From the NCBI RefSeq assembly GCF_000251105.1, contig NC_017034.1:1-64000 (forward strand): a stretch of DNA of 64,000 nucleotides, in the 5' to 3' direction. The position numbers and the translations under genes are program-made. A model generated the notes under the pieces. It had not been told where the DNA came from. It saw nothing but the letters and a program-made list of their open reading frames with translations, and did no database searches. The DNA comes from Methanocella conradii HZ254 (GTDB lineage: Archaea; Halobacteriota; Methanocellia; Methanocellales; Methanocellaceae). The stretch's first letter is position 1. Every line of letters starts with the position of its first letter. Shown piece after piece: positions 1 to 8,237 of the stretch.

Positions 1-37
1 TATATTTAACACAATCGATATTAATTATAAAAATGGA

Positions 38-805
38 TCATTCCCGGTGGACGTAGTCGTTATACTGGCTCCGCTTTAATTTTATGACGTGGAAGCCCAG
101 CCTCCTGTTCTGGCTAGCCTCAAACAGGTCCATGTAGTATTTTAGTGTGCCGGCTATGCCGTCCTGCTCAAGTCTCCTTGAAGATGTGACCGCGAGGCGC
201 CTGGAAAGGTAGACGGTCTTGCCAATCTGCCTGAGCTTGATGCTCATGTCCAGGTCTTCCAGGTGGCAGAGCCTGAAGCCCCCCACCCTCTCGAACGCCC
301 CCCTTCGGATGCACACGTTGAAGCCCGGCAGGGTGGCGGCGCCGCACAGGCTTCTCAGGATGTAATACGCATTTGTCGCGTATTCGGCCGCCAAAAGCTT
401 TGGTCGCCTGTTTGTGAACTTGAAGGCGCAAGAAACTGCCAGGGTACGCTTATCCCTGAACGTCTCGTATACGGTATCCAGGTAGTCTGGCATTATCACG
501 GTATCAGAGTCGATGAACGCCAGGATGTCGCCGCAGGCCAGCCTCGCCCCCTCGTTTCTGGCCCTCGCCGTGCCCCTCTCCCTGCACACGACAAGCTTAT
601 CCGCATAGGAGGCTGCTATAGAGGCGGTCCTATCGGCAAGCTTATCCGCATAGGAGGCTGCTATAGAGGCGGTCCTATCGGTGCTATTCGAGTCCGAGAC
701 TATCACCTCGTATGAATGCCTGGTCCGCTGCGCCCTTATGGATTCCAGGCAGGCTGCGATGCGCCTCTCCTCGTTAAAGGCGGGAACGATGACCGAGAAG
801 TCCAT
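38..805 (-). CDS. Family 2 glycosyltransferase with an internal 15-residue duplication
   Basis: GT-A fold glycosyltransferase, probably transferring a sugar from a nucleotide donor to a surface glycan or lipid. The N-terminus FSVIVPAFNEE is the typical nucleotide-binding start of GT2 enzymes. IDSDT is the DXD metal/nucleotide motif, and HLEDLDMS is the ED acceptor-side motif. About 255 residues and no membrane segment. I chose the ATG at 805 because GGTGG lies just upstream; an in-frame start at 835 would add 10 residues without family resemblance. After the first beta-alpha unit the segment DRTASIAASYADKL occurs twice in tandem, caused by a 45-bp DNA duplication. It lengthens the surface loop but keeps the frame. 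Divergent from the iron operon. The acceptor cannot be told from sequence. Confidence 0.85.
   Translation of the reverse strand: MDFSVIVPAFNEERRIAACLESIRAQRTRHSYEVIVSDSNSTDRTASIAASYADKLADRTASIAASYADKLVVCRERGTARARNEGARLACGDILAFIDSDTVIMPDYLDTVYETFRDKRTLAVSCAFKFTNRRPKLLAAEYATNAYYILRSLCGAATLPGFNVCIRRGAFERVGGFRLCHLEDLDMSIKLRQIGKTVYLSRRLAVTSSRRLEQDGIAGTLKYYMDLFEASQNRRLGFHVIKLKRSQYNDYVHRE
593..682. repeat. 45-bp tandem duplication inside the glycosyltransferase gene
   Basis: Two directly adjacent copies, 593-637 and 638-682, differ at only one base (the final position). The length is a multiple of three, so the reading frame survives. Near identity suggests a recent slippage or recombination event, or an assembly artefact. 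Confidence 0.95.
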
Positions 806-868
806 ATAAGCACCACCGCTATCTTGCGCCTTCACCGCTAAATATTTTATCCGGGAAATGTATTAATA

Positions 869-882
869 TTAGGTATGTCTAA
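869..882. promoter_or_regulatory. Candidate DtxR-family operator over the iron-operon promoter
   Basis: TTAGGTATGTCTAA has the TTAGG...CTAA architecture of DtxR/IdeR boxes. It sits directly after the TATA-like stretch at 861-870 and 12 bp before the ATG of the DtxR-family gene. A metal-loaded repressor bound here would block the transcription start, which predicts autoregulation of the regulator-feoB operon. Similarity to the consensus is by eye. Confidence 0.5.
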
Positions 883-894
883 AGACTGGTCGAC

Positions 895-1548
895 ATGAGG
901 AAAAACATAGCCGAAGAGTACCTTGAGACCATTTTGTATTTAACTAAGGGGGGCCGGCCAGCCAAGACTAAGGATATCGCCGATGCGATGGGGATTAAGC
1001 CTCCCAGCGTGAGCGAGATGCTCACCAAGCTTAAGGAGGAGGGGTACGTCGAATACCAGCCCTACGCGGGGGCTTCATTGACAAAGCGGGGGAAGGCCGA
1101 GGCCATCCAGATGGAGCGCAAGCACCAGGTCCTTGAGACTTTCCTGGTGGACGCCCTGGGCGTCGGGCTAGAGGAGGCACACGATGAGGCCTGCGAGATG
1201 GAGCACACGGTCTCAGACTCCACGCTATCGAAGATGTGCGCATTCCTGGGCCACCCGAGATTCTGCCCCGATGACCATCCTATTACTATGGGGGAGTGCT
1301 GCGAGAAGAGCGAGGAGTCGATGCCCCTCACCGAGCTTAAGGAAGGCGAGGGGGGCATCATAAAGATAGTCTGCGCAGATAAGGGGACCAGGGATTATCT
1401 ATTATCGCTAGGCTTTTTGCCTGATACCGCTTTAACCGTTAAAAAAAGGCTGCCATCGAACAGCCTGCTCGTGCGCATAAAGGGAGCCGAGATAGCGATA
1501 GGCGGCGACATTGCAGAAAAGATTTTCGTTAAAAAGGCGTCAGCATGA
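895..1548 (+). CDS. DtxR/MntR-family metal-dependent repressor with C-terminal FeoA-like domain
   Basis: Metalloregulator, 217 residues. Residues 1-65 form the winged helix (AKTKDIADAMGIKPPSVSEM is the helix-turn-helix). The middle is the dimerisation and metal-binding domain with Cys, His and Glu ligands (for example EACEMEHTVS and HPRFCPDDHP). Residues about 140-217 are an SH3-like FeoA domain (LLSLGFLPDTALTV, IAIGGDIAEKIFV). In the family, Fe(II) or Mn(II) binding drives DNA binding to repress metal uptake. The stop overlaps the feoB ATG by ATGA, so the two are translationally coupled. No separate feoA is seen, so the FeoA-like domain may also contact FeoB; that is inference. Confidence 0.9.
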   Translation: MRKNIAEEYLETILYLTKGGRPAKTKDIADAMGIKPPSVSEMLTKLKEEGYVEYQPYAGASLTKRGKAEAIQMERKHQVLETFLVDALGVGLEEAHDEACEMEHTVSDSTLSKMCAFLGHPRFCPDDHPITMGECCEKSEESMPLTELKEGEGGIIKIVCADKGTRDYLLSLGFLPDTALTVKKRLPSNSLLVRIKGAEIAIGGDIAEKIFVKKASA

Positions 1549-3443
1549 AGCCTATAAGGGTAGCCATAATCGGGAATCCCACCGTGGGCAAGAGCACGCT
1601 ATTCTCGAGCCTGACCGGAATAGGCGTCATGATCTCAAACTATCCGGGCACGACGGTCGAGGTTGCCCGGGGCAGCGCCACGCACGACGGCGTGACGCTT
1701 GAGCTATTTGACTTGCCTGGGGTGTATTCGCTCGACACGATGTGCGCCGAGGAGCGCATGGTGCTAGATTTTCTGGCCAGGGAGAGGCCGGACGTAATCC
1801 TGAACGTGGTCGACGCCACGAGGCTCGAGCGTAACCTCTATTTGACCCTTGAAGTGCTCGAGCTTGGCCTGCCCGTGGTGGTTGCTCTCAACATGGTGGA
1901 AGAGGCCCACGCCCTGGGCATGGAAGTGGACGCCGAAAGGCTGTCTCAGCTCCTGGGCGTTCCAGTGGTTCCCATTTATATTCATCGAGGCTCGGGGCTG
2001 GATGAGCTTGCCCACGCACTGTTTCATCCGGGGAAGGGGAGGCAGTTCCTGGTCAGGTATGACCGGCACGTTGAGGCGTTTATAAGGCAGCTCATGGGCA
2101 TGCGCCCGGGCTTGAGCCGATATGAGGCCACTCGCCTCCTGTTAGGCATGGCATGTGAGGCACCAGAGGACGTGAAGTCTGCCGCCCGTCTCATGAGAGA
2201 GGAGATCGAGCGGACGCACAATGAGCCTCTTGAGGAGATACTGGCCAGCAACCGCTATGGGGCGGCCGGCCTCATCGCGAAGGGCGTGGTAAGCCACAGG
2301 CCTGCCTCCGCGGTGACGCTAAGGGAACGCATCGATGACCTGCTCATGAACCCAGCCTCCGGCATCATCCTCCTTGCGCTCATCATCCTCGGCATGCTTC
2401 TCATAGTATTCTTCGTCGGCGGCTTTTTAGAGGAGGCCATAGTAGGCGCGTTTGACGTGCTGATAATATCGCCGGCTACCGGGGCGCTCTCTGGCTATCC
2501 GCTGGCCCAGGTAGTGGTCAGGTATACCCTCATAGGCATACAGGCCGGCCTGGGCATCGTAGTGCCATATATTATGGCTTTTTACGTGCTCATGTCGTTG
2601 CTCGAGAACTCAGGGTACCTGACCAGGGCGGCGTTTTTATTGGACGACGTCATGCACAGGTTCAGGCTGCATGGCCGTGCCATGATCCCCTTGATACTCG
2701 GGTTTGGGTGCAGCGTGCCCGCCATCATGTCCACGAAGGCGCTGCAGACCCGGCGGGAGCGGATAATCGCGTCGGCCATGGTGTGCATGGTGCCGTGCTC
2801 GGCCCGAAGCATAGTCATAATGGGCCTCGTGGCCACCTTCGTGTCGGTGTGGGCCGCCCTTTCTATATACCTCCTCATGCTCGCCATAACGATTATGGTT
2901 GGCTACGTGCTGGGCCGTGTGGTCAAGGGCGAGGAGATGGGCTTCATCATGGAGATGGTGCCTCTCAGGGTGCCCAGGCTTAAGGACGTGGTCGATAAGA
3001 CGTGGATGCAGATGAAGGAGTTCGTCTACGTCGCCTTTCCATTGCTGATAGCGGGCAGCGCTTTTCTGGGCGTGCTTCAATACGCGGGCGTCCTGGACGT
3101 CGTGAACGCCCTGCTGGCGCCGGTAACGGTTGGCCTGCTCGGCCTTCCCCCCTATGCCGCTACGGCCCTCATATTCGGCATCCTTCGGAAGGAGATGGCC
3201 CTGGAGACGCTAGCCGTCCTTGCCGGCACTGCCCAGTTCAGCCTCGTCTTTACGCCTCTGCAGATGTACGTGTTCGCCGTCTTCACGACGATTTACCTGC
3301 CCTGCATAGCCACGGCCACCATGCTTAACCGCGTTTTGGGCTTCAAGGATATGGTAATAATCACGGGCCTTACTTTTGCCTTAGCTCTCGTCATCAGCAG
3401 CCTCATCGCCCACCTGGTGCCGCTTTTGGCATCCTTGATATGA
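1545..3443 (+). CDS. feoB: Ferrous iron transporter FeoB
   Basis: Membrane Fe(II) importer with a cytosolic G domain, 632 residues. G1 is GNPTVGKST at residues 10-18, and G3 is DLPGVYSL. A helical linker follows, then a polytopic region from about residue 265 with the Gate motifs typical of FeoB (GFGCSVPAIM and MVPCSARSIV carry the conserved pore cysteines). The G4 motif reads NMVE where FeoB normally has NMxD, a conservative Asp-to-Glu change in the guanine-specificity residue. It is co-transcribed with the upstream DtxR-family gene and ends two bases before the convergent ABCE1 gene. At the short end of the family. Confidence 0.95.
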   Translation: MKPIRVAIIGNPTVGKSTLFSSLTGIGVMISNYPGTTVEVARGSATHDGVTLELFDLPGVYSLDTMCAEERMVLDFLARERPDVILNVVDATRLERNLYLTLEVLELGLPVVVALNMVEEAHALGMEVDAERLSQLLGVPVVPIYIHRGSGLDELAHALFHPGKGRQFLVRYDRHVEAFIRQLMGMRPGLSRYEATRLLLGMACEAPEDVKSAARLMREEIERTHNEPLEEILASNRYGAAGLIAKGVVSHRPASAVTLRERIDDLLMNPASGIILLALIILGMLLIVFFVGGFLEEAIVGAFDVLIISPATGALSGYPLAQVVVRYTLIGIQAGLGIVVPYIMAFYVLMSLLENSGYLTRAAFLLDDVMHRFRLHGRAMIPLILGFGCSVPAIMSTKALQTRRERIIASAMVCMVPCSARSIVIMGLVATFVSVWAALSIYLLMLAITIMVGYVLGRVVKGEEMGFIMEMVPLRVPRLKDVVDKTWMQMKEFVYVAFPLLIAGSAFLGVLQYAGVLDVVNALLAPVTVGLLGLPPYAATALIFGILRKEMALETLAVLAGTAQFSLVFTPLQMYVFAVFTTIYLPCIATATMLNRVLGFKDMVIITGLTFALALVISSLIAHLVPLLASLI

Positions 3444-3445
3444 GG

Positions 3446-5215
3446 CTACACCGTCTGGGGGACGTAGTAGTACTCGCCTATGCGCTTCTGCTCCCTATCC
3501 AGGTTGGAGTCGGGCTTGTTGACCCTGGGCCGCCTGGTCTCCTCATCCCTTCTAAAAGTAATGTCCAGGCTAGACAGGAAACGGTTCATGCCCTCTCTCA
3601 TCTCGAAGGGCCCGTGAACTTCGCCTCGTAAGCCGGGCTGGCCGTCGAAAACTAATAAACGGTCAGACAAAAGGTCTATCATGTATATATCATGATCGAT
3701 GACAAGCATGGTGACGTCATTATTCTCGGCGAAGCGCTTTATGACCTTGGTGGCCATGGTGCGCTGCTCGACGTCCAGGTGGGCTGAGGGCTCGTCCAGT
3801 ATGAACATGTCGGCGTCTCTTCCCAGGCATGCCGCTATCGCCACGCGCTGCAGCTCTCCGCCTGACAGGTCGCTTATGTTGCTATCCATAAGCCGCTCTA
3901 CCTGCAACGGGGCGAGTATCTCGCTGCTATAGTAGCTCGTATCGAACTTCTTGTTTATGCTTCCCAGGAGCGCCCCCACCGTGATGTCCGCATCCGCCTT
4001 TATGTACTGCGGCTTATAGGAGATCTTCACCTTGAAGTCGAGCTCGCCACTATCAGGCTTTAGCTCCCCGGCCATAAGCCTGGCGAATGTGGTCTTGCCA
4101 ATGCCGTTAGGGCCTACCACTCCCACGACCTCCCTCTTCCTGAGCTCGCCCCCCCTCACTTCTAGCCTGAACCTGCCCAGCGTCTTCGTGAACGCCGGGA
4201 AAGAAGTCAGGGCCTCGACCTCCTTCTGTGGCCTGGGCGCCTTCACCTCAAACTCGATTGGCGTTGGGCGTATCCGGATGTTCTCCTCGGGCAGGTAGCC
4301 CTTCAGGTACTCGTTTATGCCGACCCGAACGCCTTTCGGGAGCGTTATGACGCCGTACCCTCCAGGCTCGCCATAGGCGATGTGCACCACGTCGGCCAAA
4401 AGGTCTAAGATGGCCAGGTCATGCTCCACCACCATTACGTTCCGGCTCTCGCCCATCCGCTTTATCATGCGGGCCATCTTGATGCGCTGGAAAATATCCA
4501 GGTACGGGGTTACCTCGTCGAAGAAGTAGAAGTCCGCGTCCCGCATGGCGCAGGCCGCGATGGCCACTCTCTGCAGCTCGCCCCCGGAAAGCTCGGATAT
4601 ATCCCTGTCCAGGATGGGACCGAGGTCGAGCTCATCGGCTATCTCATCAAAGGCCCCTCGCTCATCCGTCCGCTTTAGCAGGTCTGCCACCTTGCCCTTG
4701 AACGCCTTAGGTATGAGGTCTATATACTGGGGCTTCTGGGCGGTTTTTACCTCTTTTCTGGACACGCGCTTCAGGTAGTCCTGAAGCTCGGAGCCGGCGA
4801 AAAACTTGTAAACGTCATCCCAGGTGGTATCGCTTTTGCCCAGGTTGGGCATGAGCTGGCCCGAGAGTATCTTGACCGCCGTGGTCTTGCCGATGCCATT
4901 GACACCTAAAATGCCGCTCACCCTGCCCGTTGAAGGGATGGGCAGCCCATAGAGGGCGAAGCCGTTGGTGCCATACCGATGGGTAAGCCTATCCGCCAGC
5001 TTATCTGGCAGCCCTATGATCATGATGGCCTGTGTCGGGCACTTCTTAACGCATATGCCGCAGCCGACACATAGCTCCTCTGAGATTACCGCCTTTCCAT
5101 CCTCCCCGAGCTTTACAGTCTCGTCGCCGGTGCGAACCTTAGGGCAATACTTAATGCATTCGAGGCTGCACTTTTTGGGTTGGCAGCGGTCTTTATCGAT
5201 TATTGCTATCCTCAT
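3446..5215 (-). CDS. Ribosome recycling ATPase ABCE1 (Rli1)
   Basis: Cytosolic twin-ATPase that splits ribosomes into subunits after termination or rescue, working with aRF1 or pelota. The N-terminal domain has two ferredoxin-type [4Fe-4S] motifs (CQPKKCSLECIKYC and CVGCGICVKKCP). Two ABC domains follow, with Walker A GVNGIGKTT and GPNGIGKTT, and each carries the signature LSGGELQRVAIAAC. About 589 residues, full length for the family. I placed the start at the second Met, giving the canonical MRIAIIDKDRCQPKKC; a start at 5221 adds two residues. The small EMC6-like gene lies 20 bp upstream on the same strand, so they may share a transcript. Its partner pelota is also in this window (24926-25981). 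Confidence 0.97.
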   Translation of the reverse strand: MRIAIIDKDRCQPKKCSLECIKYCPKVRTGDETVKLGEDGKAVISEELCVGCGICVKKCPTQAIMIIGLPDKLADRLTHRYGTNGFALYGLPIPSTGRVSGILGVNGIGKTTAVKILSGQLMPNLGKSDTTWDDVYKFFAGSELQDYLKRVSRKEVKTAQKPQYIDLIPKAFKGKVADLLKRTDERGAFDEIADELDLGPILDRDISELSGGELQRVAIAACAMRDADFYFFDEVTPYLDIFQRIKMARMIKRMGESRNVMVVEHDLAILDLLADVVHIAYGEPGGYGVITLPKGVRVGINEYLKGYLPEENIRIRPTPIEFEVKAPRPQKEVEALTSFPAFTKTLGRFRLEVRGGELRKREVVGVVGPNGIGKTTFARLMAGELKPDSGELDFKVKISYKPQYIKADADITVGALLGSINKKFDTSYYSSEILAPLQVERLMDSNISDLSGGELQRVAIAACLGRDADMFILDEPSAHLDVEQRTMATKVIKRFAENNDVTMLVIDHDIYMIDLLSDRLLVFDGQPGLRGEVHGPFEMREGMNRFLSSLDITFRRDEETRRPRVNKPDSNLDREQKRIGEYYYVPQTV

Positions 5216-5235
5216 AGTCATCTTAAATCAGGTTT

Positions 5236-5586
5236 TTAGAAAAACGGCCCGAACTGGGGCGCTGGTACCCCGTTGATGTGGGGCATGCCATTCATTATGA
5301 TGGCCCAGCTTATGTACCAGTATGAGAAGGTCAGGAAACCGACGTAGAACCATGCCTTGGCGTCGAACTTGCCCGACTCGATGCCCCAGAGCGGGAATAC
5401 GAACTTCTGGGCGTAGATGGCCAGCGCTAGGATTAAGAACGAAAAGCTTTGATGGGGCACGCTCAGCACGTAGGGGCTTGATAGGAACCCCGCAGCGACG
5501 CCGAATAGTGCCGGCACGAGGGACATCTTGATGCCTCGCAGGTGAAACGCTATTCTTTCCTCTTTCGTCGGTGTCTTTATCTCCAT
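5236..5586 (-). CDS. Small membrane protein, EMC6-like archaeal family (tentative)
   Basis: A 116-residue protein with three hydrophobic segments (roughly residues 20-40, 47-66 and 78-100), starting from an ATG preceded by AGGAG. The size and three-helix layout resemble archaeal EMC6-like proteins, related to a subunit of the eukaryotic ER membrane insertase; this match is from memory and uncertain. The C-terminus is rich in Gly, Pro and aromatic residues (HINGVPAPQFGPFF). It lies immediately upstream of ABCE1 on the same strand, a context compatible with a role close to translation or membrane insertion. If not EMC6-like, it is an unassigned conserved membrane protein. Confidence 0.6.
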   Translation of the reverse strand: MEIKTPTKEERIAFHLRGIKMSLVPALFGVAAGFLSSPYVLSVPHQSFSFLILALAIYAQKFVFPLWGIESGKFDAKAWFYVGFLTFSYWYISWAIIMNGMPHINGVPAPQFGPFF

Positions 5587-5748
5587 CTACATTCTCCTGG
5601 CTAATGCCATAAGCAAGCTCAATGCTTAAATTATTTTCTATCACGTAAACGAGAATTAAATTATTTATGTTATTATATAAAGTTTTATGTTGGCTATTCT
5701 CAGCGATCGTTTTATTTTCATGTAGGTAGATTGGCTATATGTGATATC

Positions 5749-6402
5749 ATGAAGATAGCGATTCTGGGTGGCACGGGGGACATAGGGGAAGGGCTGGCCT
5801 TAAGGCTGGCGCAAAAGCACCAGGTACTCATAGGCTCCAGGGAGGAGGCAAAGGCGAAAGAGGCCGCGGATAATTACAATAAGAGGCTGAAGGAGAGGGG
5901 CCTGAGGGATGAAATCGTCGGGATGAGCAACCAGGATGCGGCGAAAAATGGGGATGTCGTCATCCTGGCGGTGAAGTTCCAGTTTGCAATTCCCACCCTA
6001 CAGAGCGTGGCCGAGTTTCTGGGTGGCAAGATCGTCGTGTCGCCCATCGTGCCAATGTCTAAGCAAAAGCTCTGTGTATATACTCCGCCCGCTGAGGGCA
6101 GCGCTGCGAAGCACATATGCTCGGTGATGCCCCCTGACGTCAGGATGGTCGTGGCATTCCAGACGCTTCCAGCGCCCAGGCTTGCCGACCTCGACGACCC
6201 CCTCGACTTTGACGTCATAGTGTGTGGCGACGATGAGGAAGCCAAGAAGGTCGTGATGGGCCTCGTCTCGGACATGGATAACCTCAGGCCGCTTGACGGC
6301 GGGGGCCTGGAGGAGGCGAAGCTCATCGAGCCGCTCACGCCTCTTCTCATAAACCTGGCCATCAAGAATAAGATGAGGCCCTTGTCGATTAAGTTCGTTT
6401 AG
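5749..6402 (+). CDS. npdG: F420-dependent NADP oxidoreductase
   Basis: Cytosolic enzyme exchanging hydride between reduced coenzyme F420 and NADP+, supplying NADPH in methanogens. The N-terminal Rossmann motif ILGGTGDIGEGLALRLA is characteristic, followed by the NADP-phosphate site LIGSREEAKAKEAA. The C-terminal part, with VVAFQTLPAPRL and a conserved C-terminal helical region, matches the family. 217 residues from the ATG at 5749, the expected length; a start six codons upstream does not align with the family. The promoter region is AT-rich (5640-5700). A T-run at 6403-6420 probably terminates the transcript. Single-gene unit. Confidence 0.93.
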   Translation: MKIAILGGTGDIGEGLALRLAQKHQVLIGSREEAKAKEAADNYNKRLKERGLRDEIVGMSNQDAAKNGDVVILAVKFQFAIPTLQSVAEFLGGKIVVSPIVPMSKQKLCVYTPPAEGSAAKHICSVMPPDVRMVVAFQTLPAPRLADLDDPLDFDVIVCGDDEEAKKVVMGLVSDMDNLRPLDGGGLEEAKLIEPLTPLLINLAIKNKMRPLSIKFV

Positions 6403-6491
6403 CTTTTTTTCTTTTTTTTTAGCAAAATATTTAGGATATATCTGTATATTTTATTACGCCTTTTTTCAAGGCAACATAAGGTTGGACTGAG

Positions 6492-7394
6492 ATGTCATCT
6501 ATTAACGAGATGGATAGCCAGACATCCGAGGCATGCAAGTCCTGCAATGAAGGAAAGAGCTCCAGCAGGTGTGATACATGCCCATCGAGGGGTAAGGGTG
6601 GCGATAAGCCAGCGTGGGATGAGCGAATAGTGAAGCGGCTGTCCGACGTGAAGCACCGCATAGCCGTGGTGAGCGGCAAGGGCGGGGTTGGCAAGAGCAC
6701 CATAACTGCGGGCCTGGCGCTGAACATATCCATGATGGGCTACAGGGTGGGCGTATTAGACGCCGACGTGAGCGGCCCCAACATTCCCCATTTATTGGGC
6801 CTGGAAGGCAGGAGGCTCATGGGCTCTGAGCTGGGCATAGAGCCTGCCATGTCTCGCAACGGCGTCAAGGTGGTCTCGTCCGAGATGGTTTTGACATCGA
6901 GCGACACCCCGATGATATGGCGTGGGCCTATGCGCACTACTCTTGTAAACCAGTTCGTGGCCGACGTTAACTGGGGCGTCCTTGACTTTTTACTTGTAGA
7001 CCTGCCGCCGGGCACGGGCGATGAGCCGCTGAGCGTGATGCAGATGATCCCCCTGGATGGGGTCATCATAGTGAGCACGTCGTCGAGCCTCTCGATGCTA
7101 GACGTGTCAAAAATAATAAACATGGCGAGGGACCTTAAGGTGCCCATCCTGGGCCTGGTCGAGAACATGTCGTACATGCAGTGTCCTGATTGTGGCAAGA
7201 AGATACGCCTTTTTGGGGAGAGTAAGGTTGAGGCGTTAGCCATGAAGTATGGGGTGCCCCTCATTGGCGAGGTGCCTCTTGACCCCTCGAACGCCGGCGT
7301 CGATGAGATGCCCGTCGATGGAAAATCGCTTCTCGTCTCCTCTCTGCGCCCTATCGCCGAGAGGGTCGTTTTTGAGGTTAACCATAGAGCATAA
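6492..7394 (+). CDS. Mrp/Nbp35-type P-loop ATPase, iron-sulfur cluster carrier
   Basis: Cytosolic ATPase thought to hold and transfer [4Fe-4S] clusters to apoproteins. Walker A is SGKGGVGKSTITAG, a deviant P-loop of the MinD/Mrp class. Residues 15-32 hold a Cys-rich patch (CKSCNEGKSSSRCDTC) like the N-terminal cluster motif of eukaryotic Nbp35. The C-terminal CPDC motif in YMQCPDCGKKI is the bridging cluster site of the Mrp family. 300 residues, full length. Methanogens have many Fe-S enzymes, which fits; the specific clients are unknown. Transcribed alone, with the repeat block beginning about 90 bp downstream. Confidence 0.92.
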   Translation: MSSINEMDSQTSEACKSCNEGKSSSRCDTCPSRGKGGDKPAWDERIVKRLSDVKHRIAVVSGKGGVGKSTITAGLALNISMMGYRVGVLDADVSGPNIPHLLGLEGRRLMGSELGIEPAMSRNGVKVVSSEMVLTSSDTPMIWRGPMRTTLVNQFVADVNWGVLDFLLVDLPPGTGDEPLSVMQMIPLDGVIIVSTSSSLSMLDVSKIINMARDLKVPILGLVENMSYMQCPDCGKKIRLFGESKVEALAMKYGVPLIGEVPLDPSNAGVDEMPVDGKSLLVSSLRPIAERVVFEVNHRA

Positions 7395-7480
7395 TGTTGA
7401 ATTTATAATATCTTTTAAGATTGTGGGCCTTCTGTCAGATATTGGATGGTTTGGCAATATTAGGATGGTTGGTAGCGCAT

Positions 7481-7837
7481 TTTCTATTTCTAGAGGCTGA
7501 ATGGGGCTATATTAGATAATGGATGGTTATTATACCATATCTTCCTTTTCTAGAGGCTGAATGGGGCTATATTAGATAATGGATGGTTATTATACCATAT
7601 CTTCCTTTTCTAGAGGCTGAATGAGGCTATATTAGATAATGGATGGTTTGGCACCATATCTTCCTTTTCTAGAGGCTGAATGGGGGCTTCTATCGTTTAA
7701 TTGTCTATCACCTAATAATGGATGGTTTGGCACCATATCTTCCTTTTCTAGAGGCTGAATGGGGGCTTCTATCGTTTAATTGTCTATCACCTAATAATGG
7801 ATGGTTTGGCACCATATCTTCCTTTTCTAGAGGCTGA
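7481..7837. repeat. Tandem repeat array, five units of 59-79 bp
   Basis: Two identical 60-bp units (7501-7560, 7561-7620) are followed by a 59-bp variant (7621-7679) and two identical 79-bp units (7680-7758, 7759-7837). Every unit ends in CTTCCTTTTCTAGAGGCTGA; a partial unit end is at 7481-7500. The longer units replace the middle of the short ones with a segment beginning CTTCTATCGTTTAATTG. There are no unique spacers, so it is not a CRISPR. The last unit runs into the inverted-repeat element. No coding potential seen. Confidence 0.95.
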
Positions 7838-8082
7838 ATGGGGGCTTCGCTACGCTACGCCCCCCTCGCGGACCCCCCGTGTTTGATTGTCCTTCGGACA
7901 AGCTAATATAGGAGGAACCATAGGGTTAGCGACACAAACCCTAGAAAGTCTCACCACTAGGACAAGCCTTTTTCGTCGAGAAATCATGGTCGGGCTTCTT
8001 GTTCATTTGCCCCGAAGGGGCAAACAAGCTCGGGGGGTCCGCGAGGGGGACGTAGCGTAGCGAAGCCCCCATTCAGCCTCTA
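7828..8082. repeat. 255-bp element with 52-bp near-perfect inverted repeats
   Basis: Left arm 7828-7879 and right arm 8031-8082 are reverse complements except for one base. They enclose 151 bp without an open frame of note. Inside are three local hairpins: TTGTCC-TTC-GGACAA near 7888, TAGGGTT/AACCCTA near 7922-7944, and TTTGCCCC-GAA-GGGGCAAA near 8007-8025. The block could be a non-autonomous mobile element or a large structured RNA. The left arm shares TAGAGGCTGAATGGGG with the tandem repeats, showing that array and element are one composite structure. Confidence 0.9.
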
Positions 8083-8090
8083 AAAAAAGA

Positions 8091-8166
8091 ACCATCTGCC
8101 CGACCATTGTTTTAATGTCGCCAACCATCTGCCCGACCATTGTTTTAATGTCGCCAACCATCTGCC
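8091..8166. repeat. 33-bp direct repeat (2.3 copies) at the right side of the element
   Basis: The 33-bp unit starting ACCATCTGCCCGACCATTGT occurs at 8091-8123 and 8124-8156, followed by the first ten bases again at 8157-8166. Its GCCAACCATC portion is an approximate reverse complement of the GATGGTTTGGC in the left-side repeats. The inverted symmetry of the element therefore extends loosely into its flanks. Confidence 0.9.
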
Positions 8167-8201
8167 TTATATAGCCTAAGACAAAATATAGCGCGAATAG
8201 T

Positions 8202-8210
8202 TTATATACT
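8202..8210 (+). promoter_or_regulatory. TATA box of the tRNA-Ala gene
   Basis: TTTATATAC lies about 28-36 bp upstream of the mature tRNA 5' end, the expected spacing for an archaeal promoter when the tRNA begins within a few bases of transcription start. Confidence 0.6.
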
Positions 8211-8237
8211 ACAAGTGCCATTTCAAGATTACGTGGC

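Noticed and set aside
263..715. 150-codon plus-strand open frame across the glycosyltransferase
   Set aside because: Antisense shadow of a gene with intact GT2 motifs; its internal repeat mirrors the 45-bp duplication.
7481..7837. CRISPR-like array
   Set aside because: Units are contiguous copies without unique spacers, unit lengths vary between 59 and 79 bp, and no cas genes are in the window.
8003..8221. Open frame on the minus strand across the inverted repeat and 33-bp repeats
   Set aside because: Its repeated peptide (VGDIKTMVGQM) simply mirrors the DNA repeat, it lacks a ribosome site, and it crosses the tRNA promoter.
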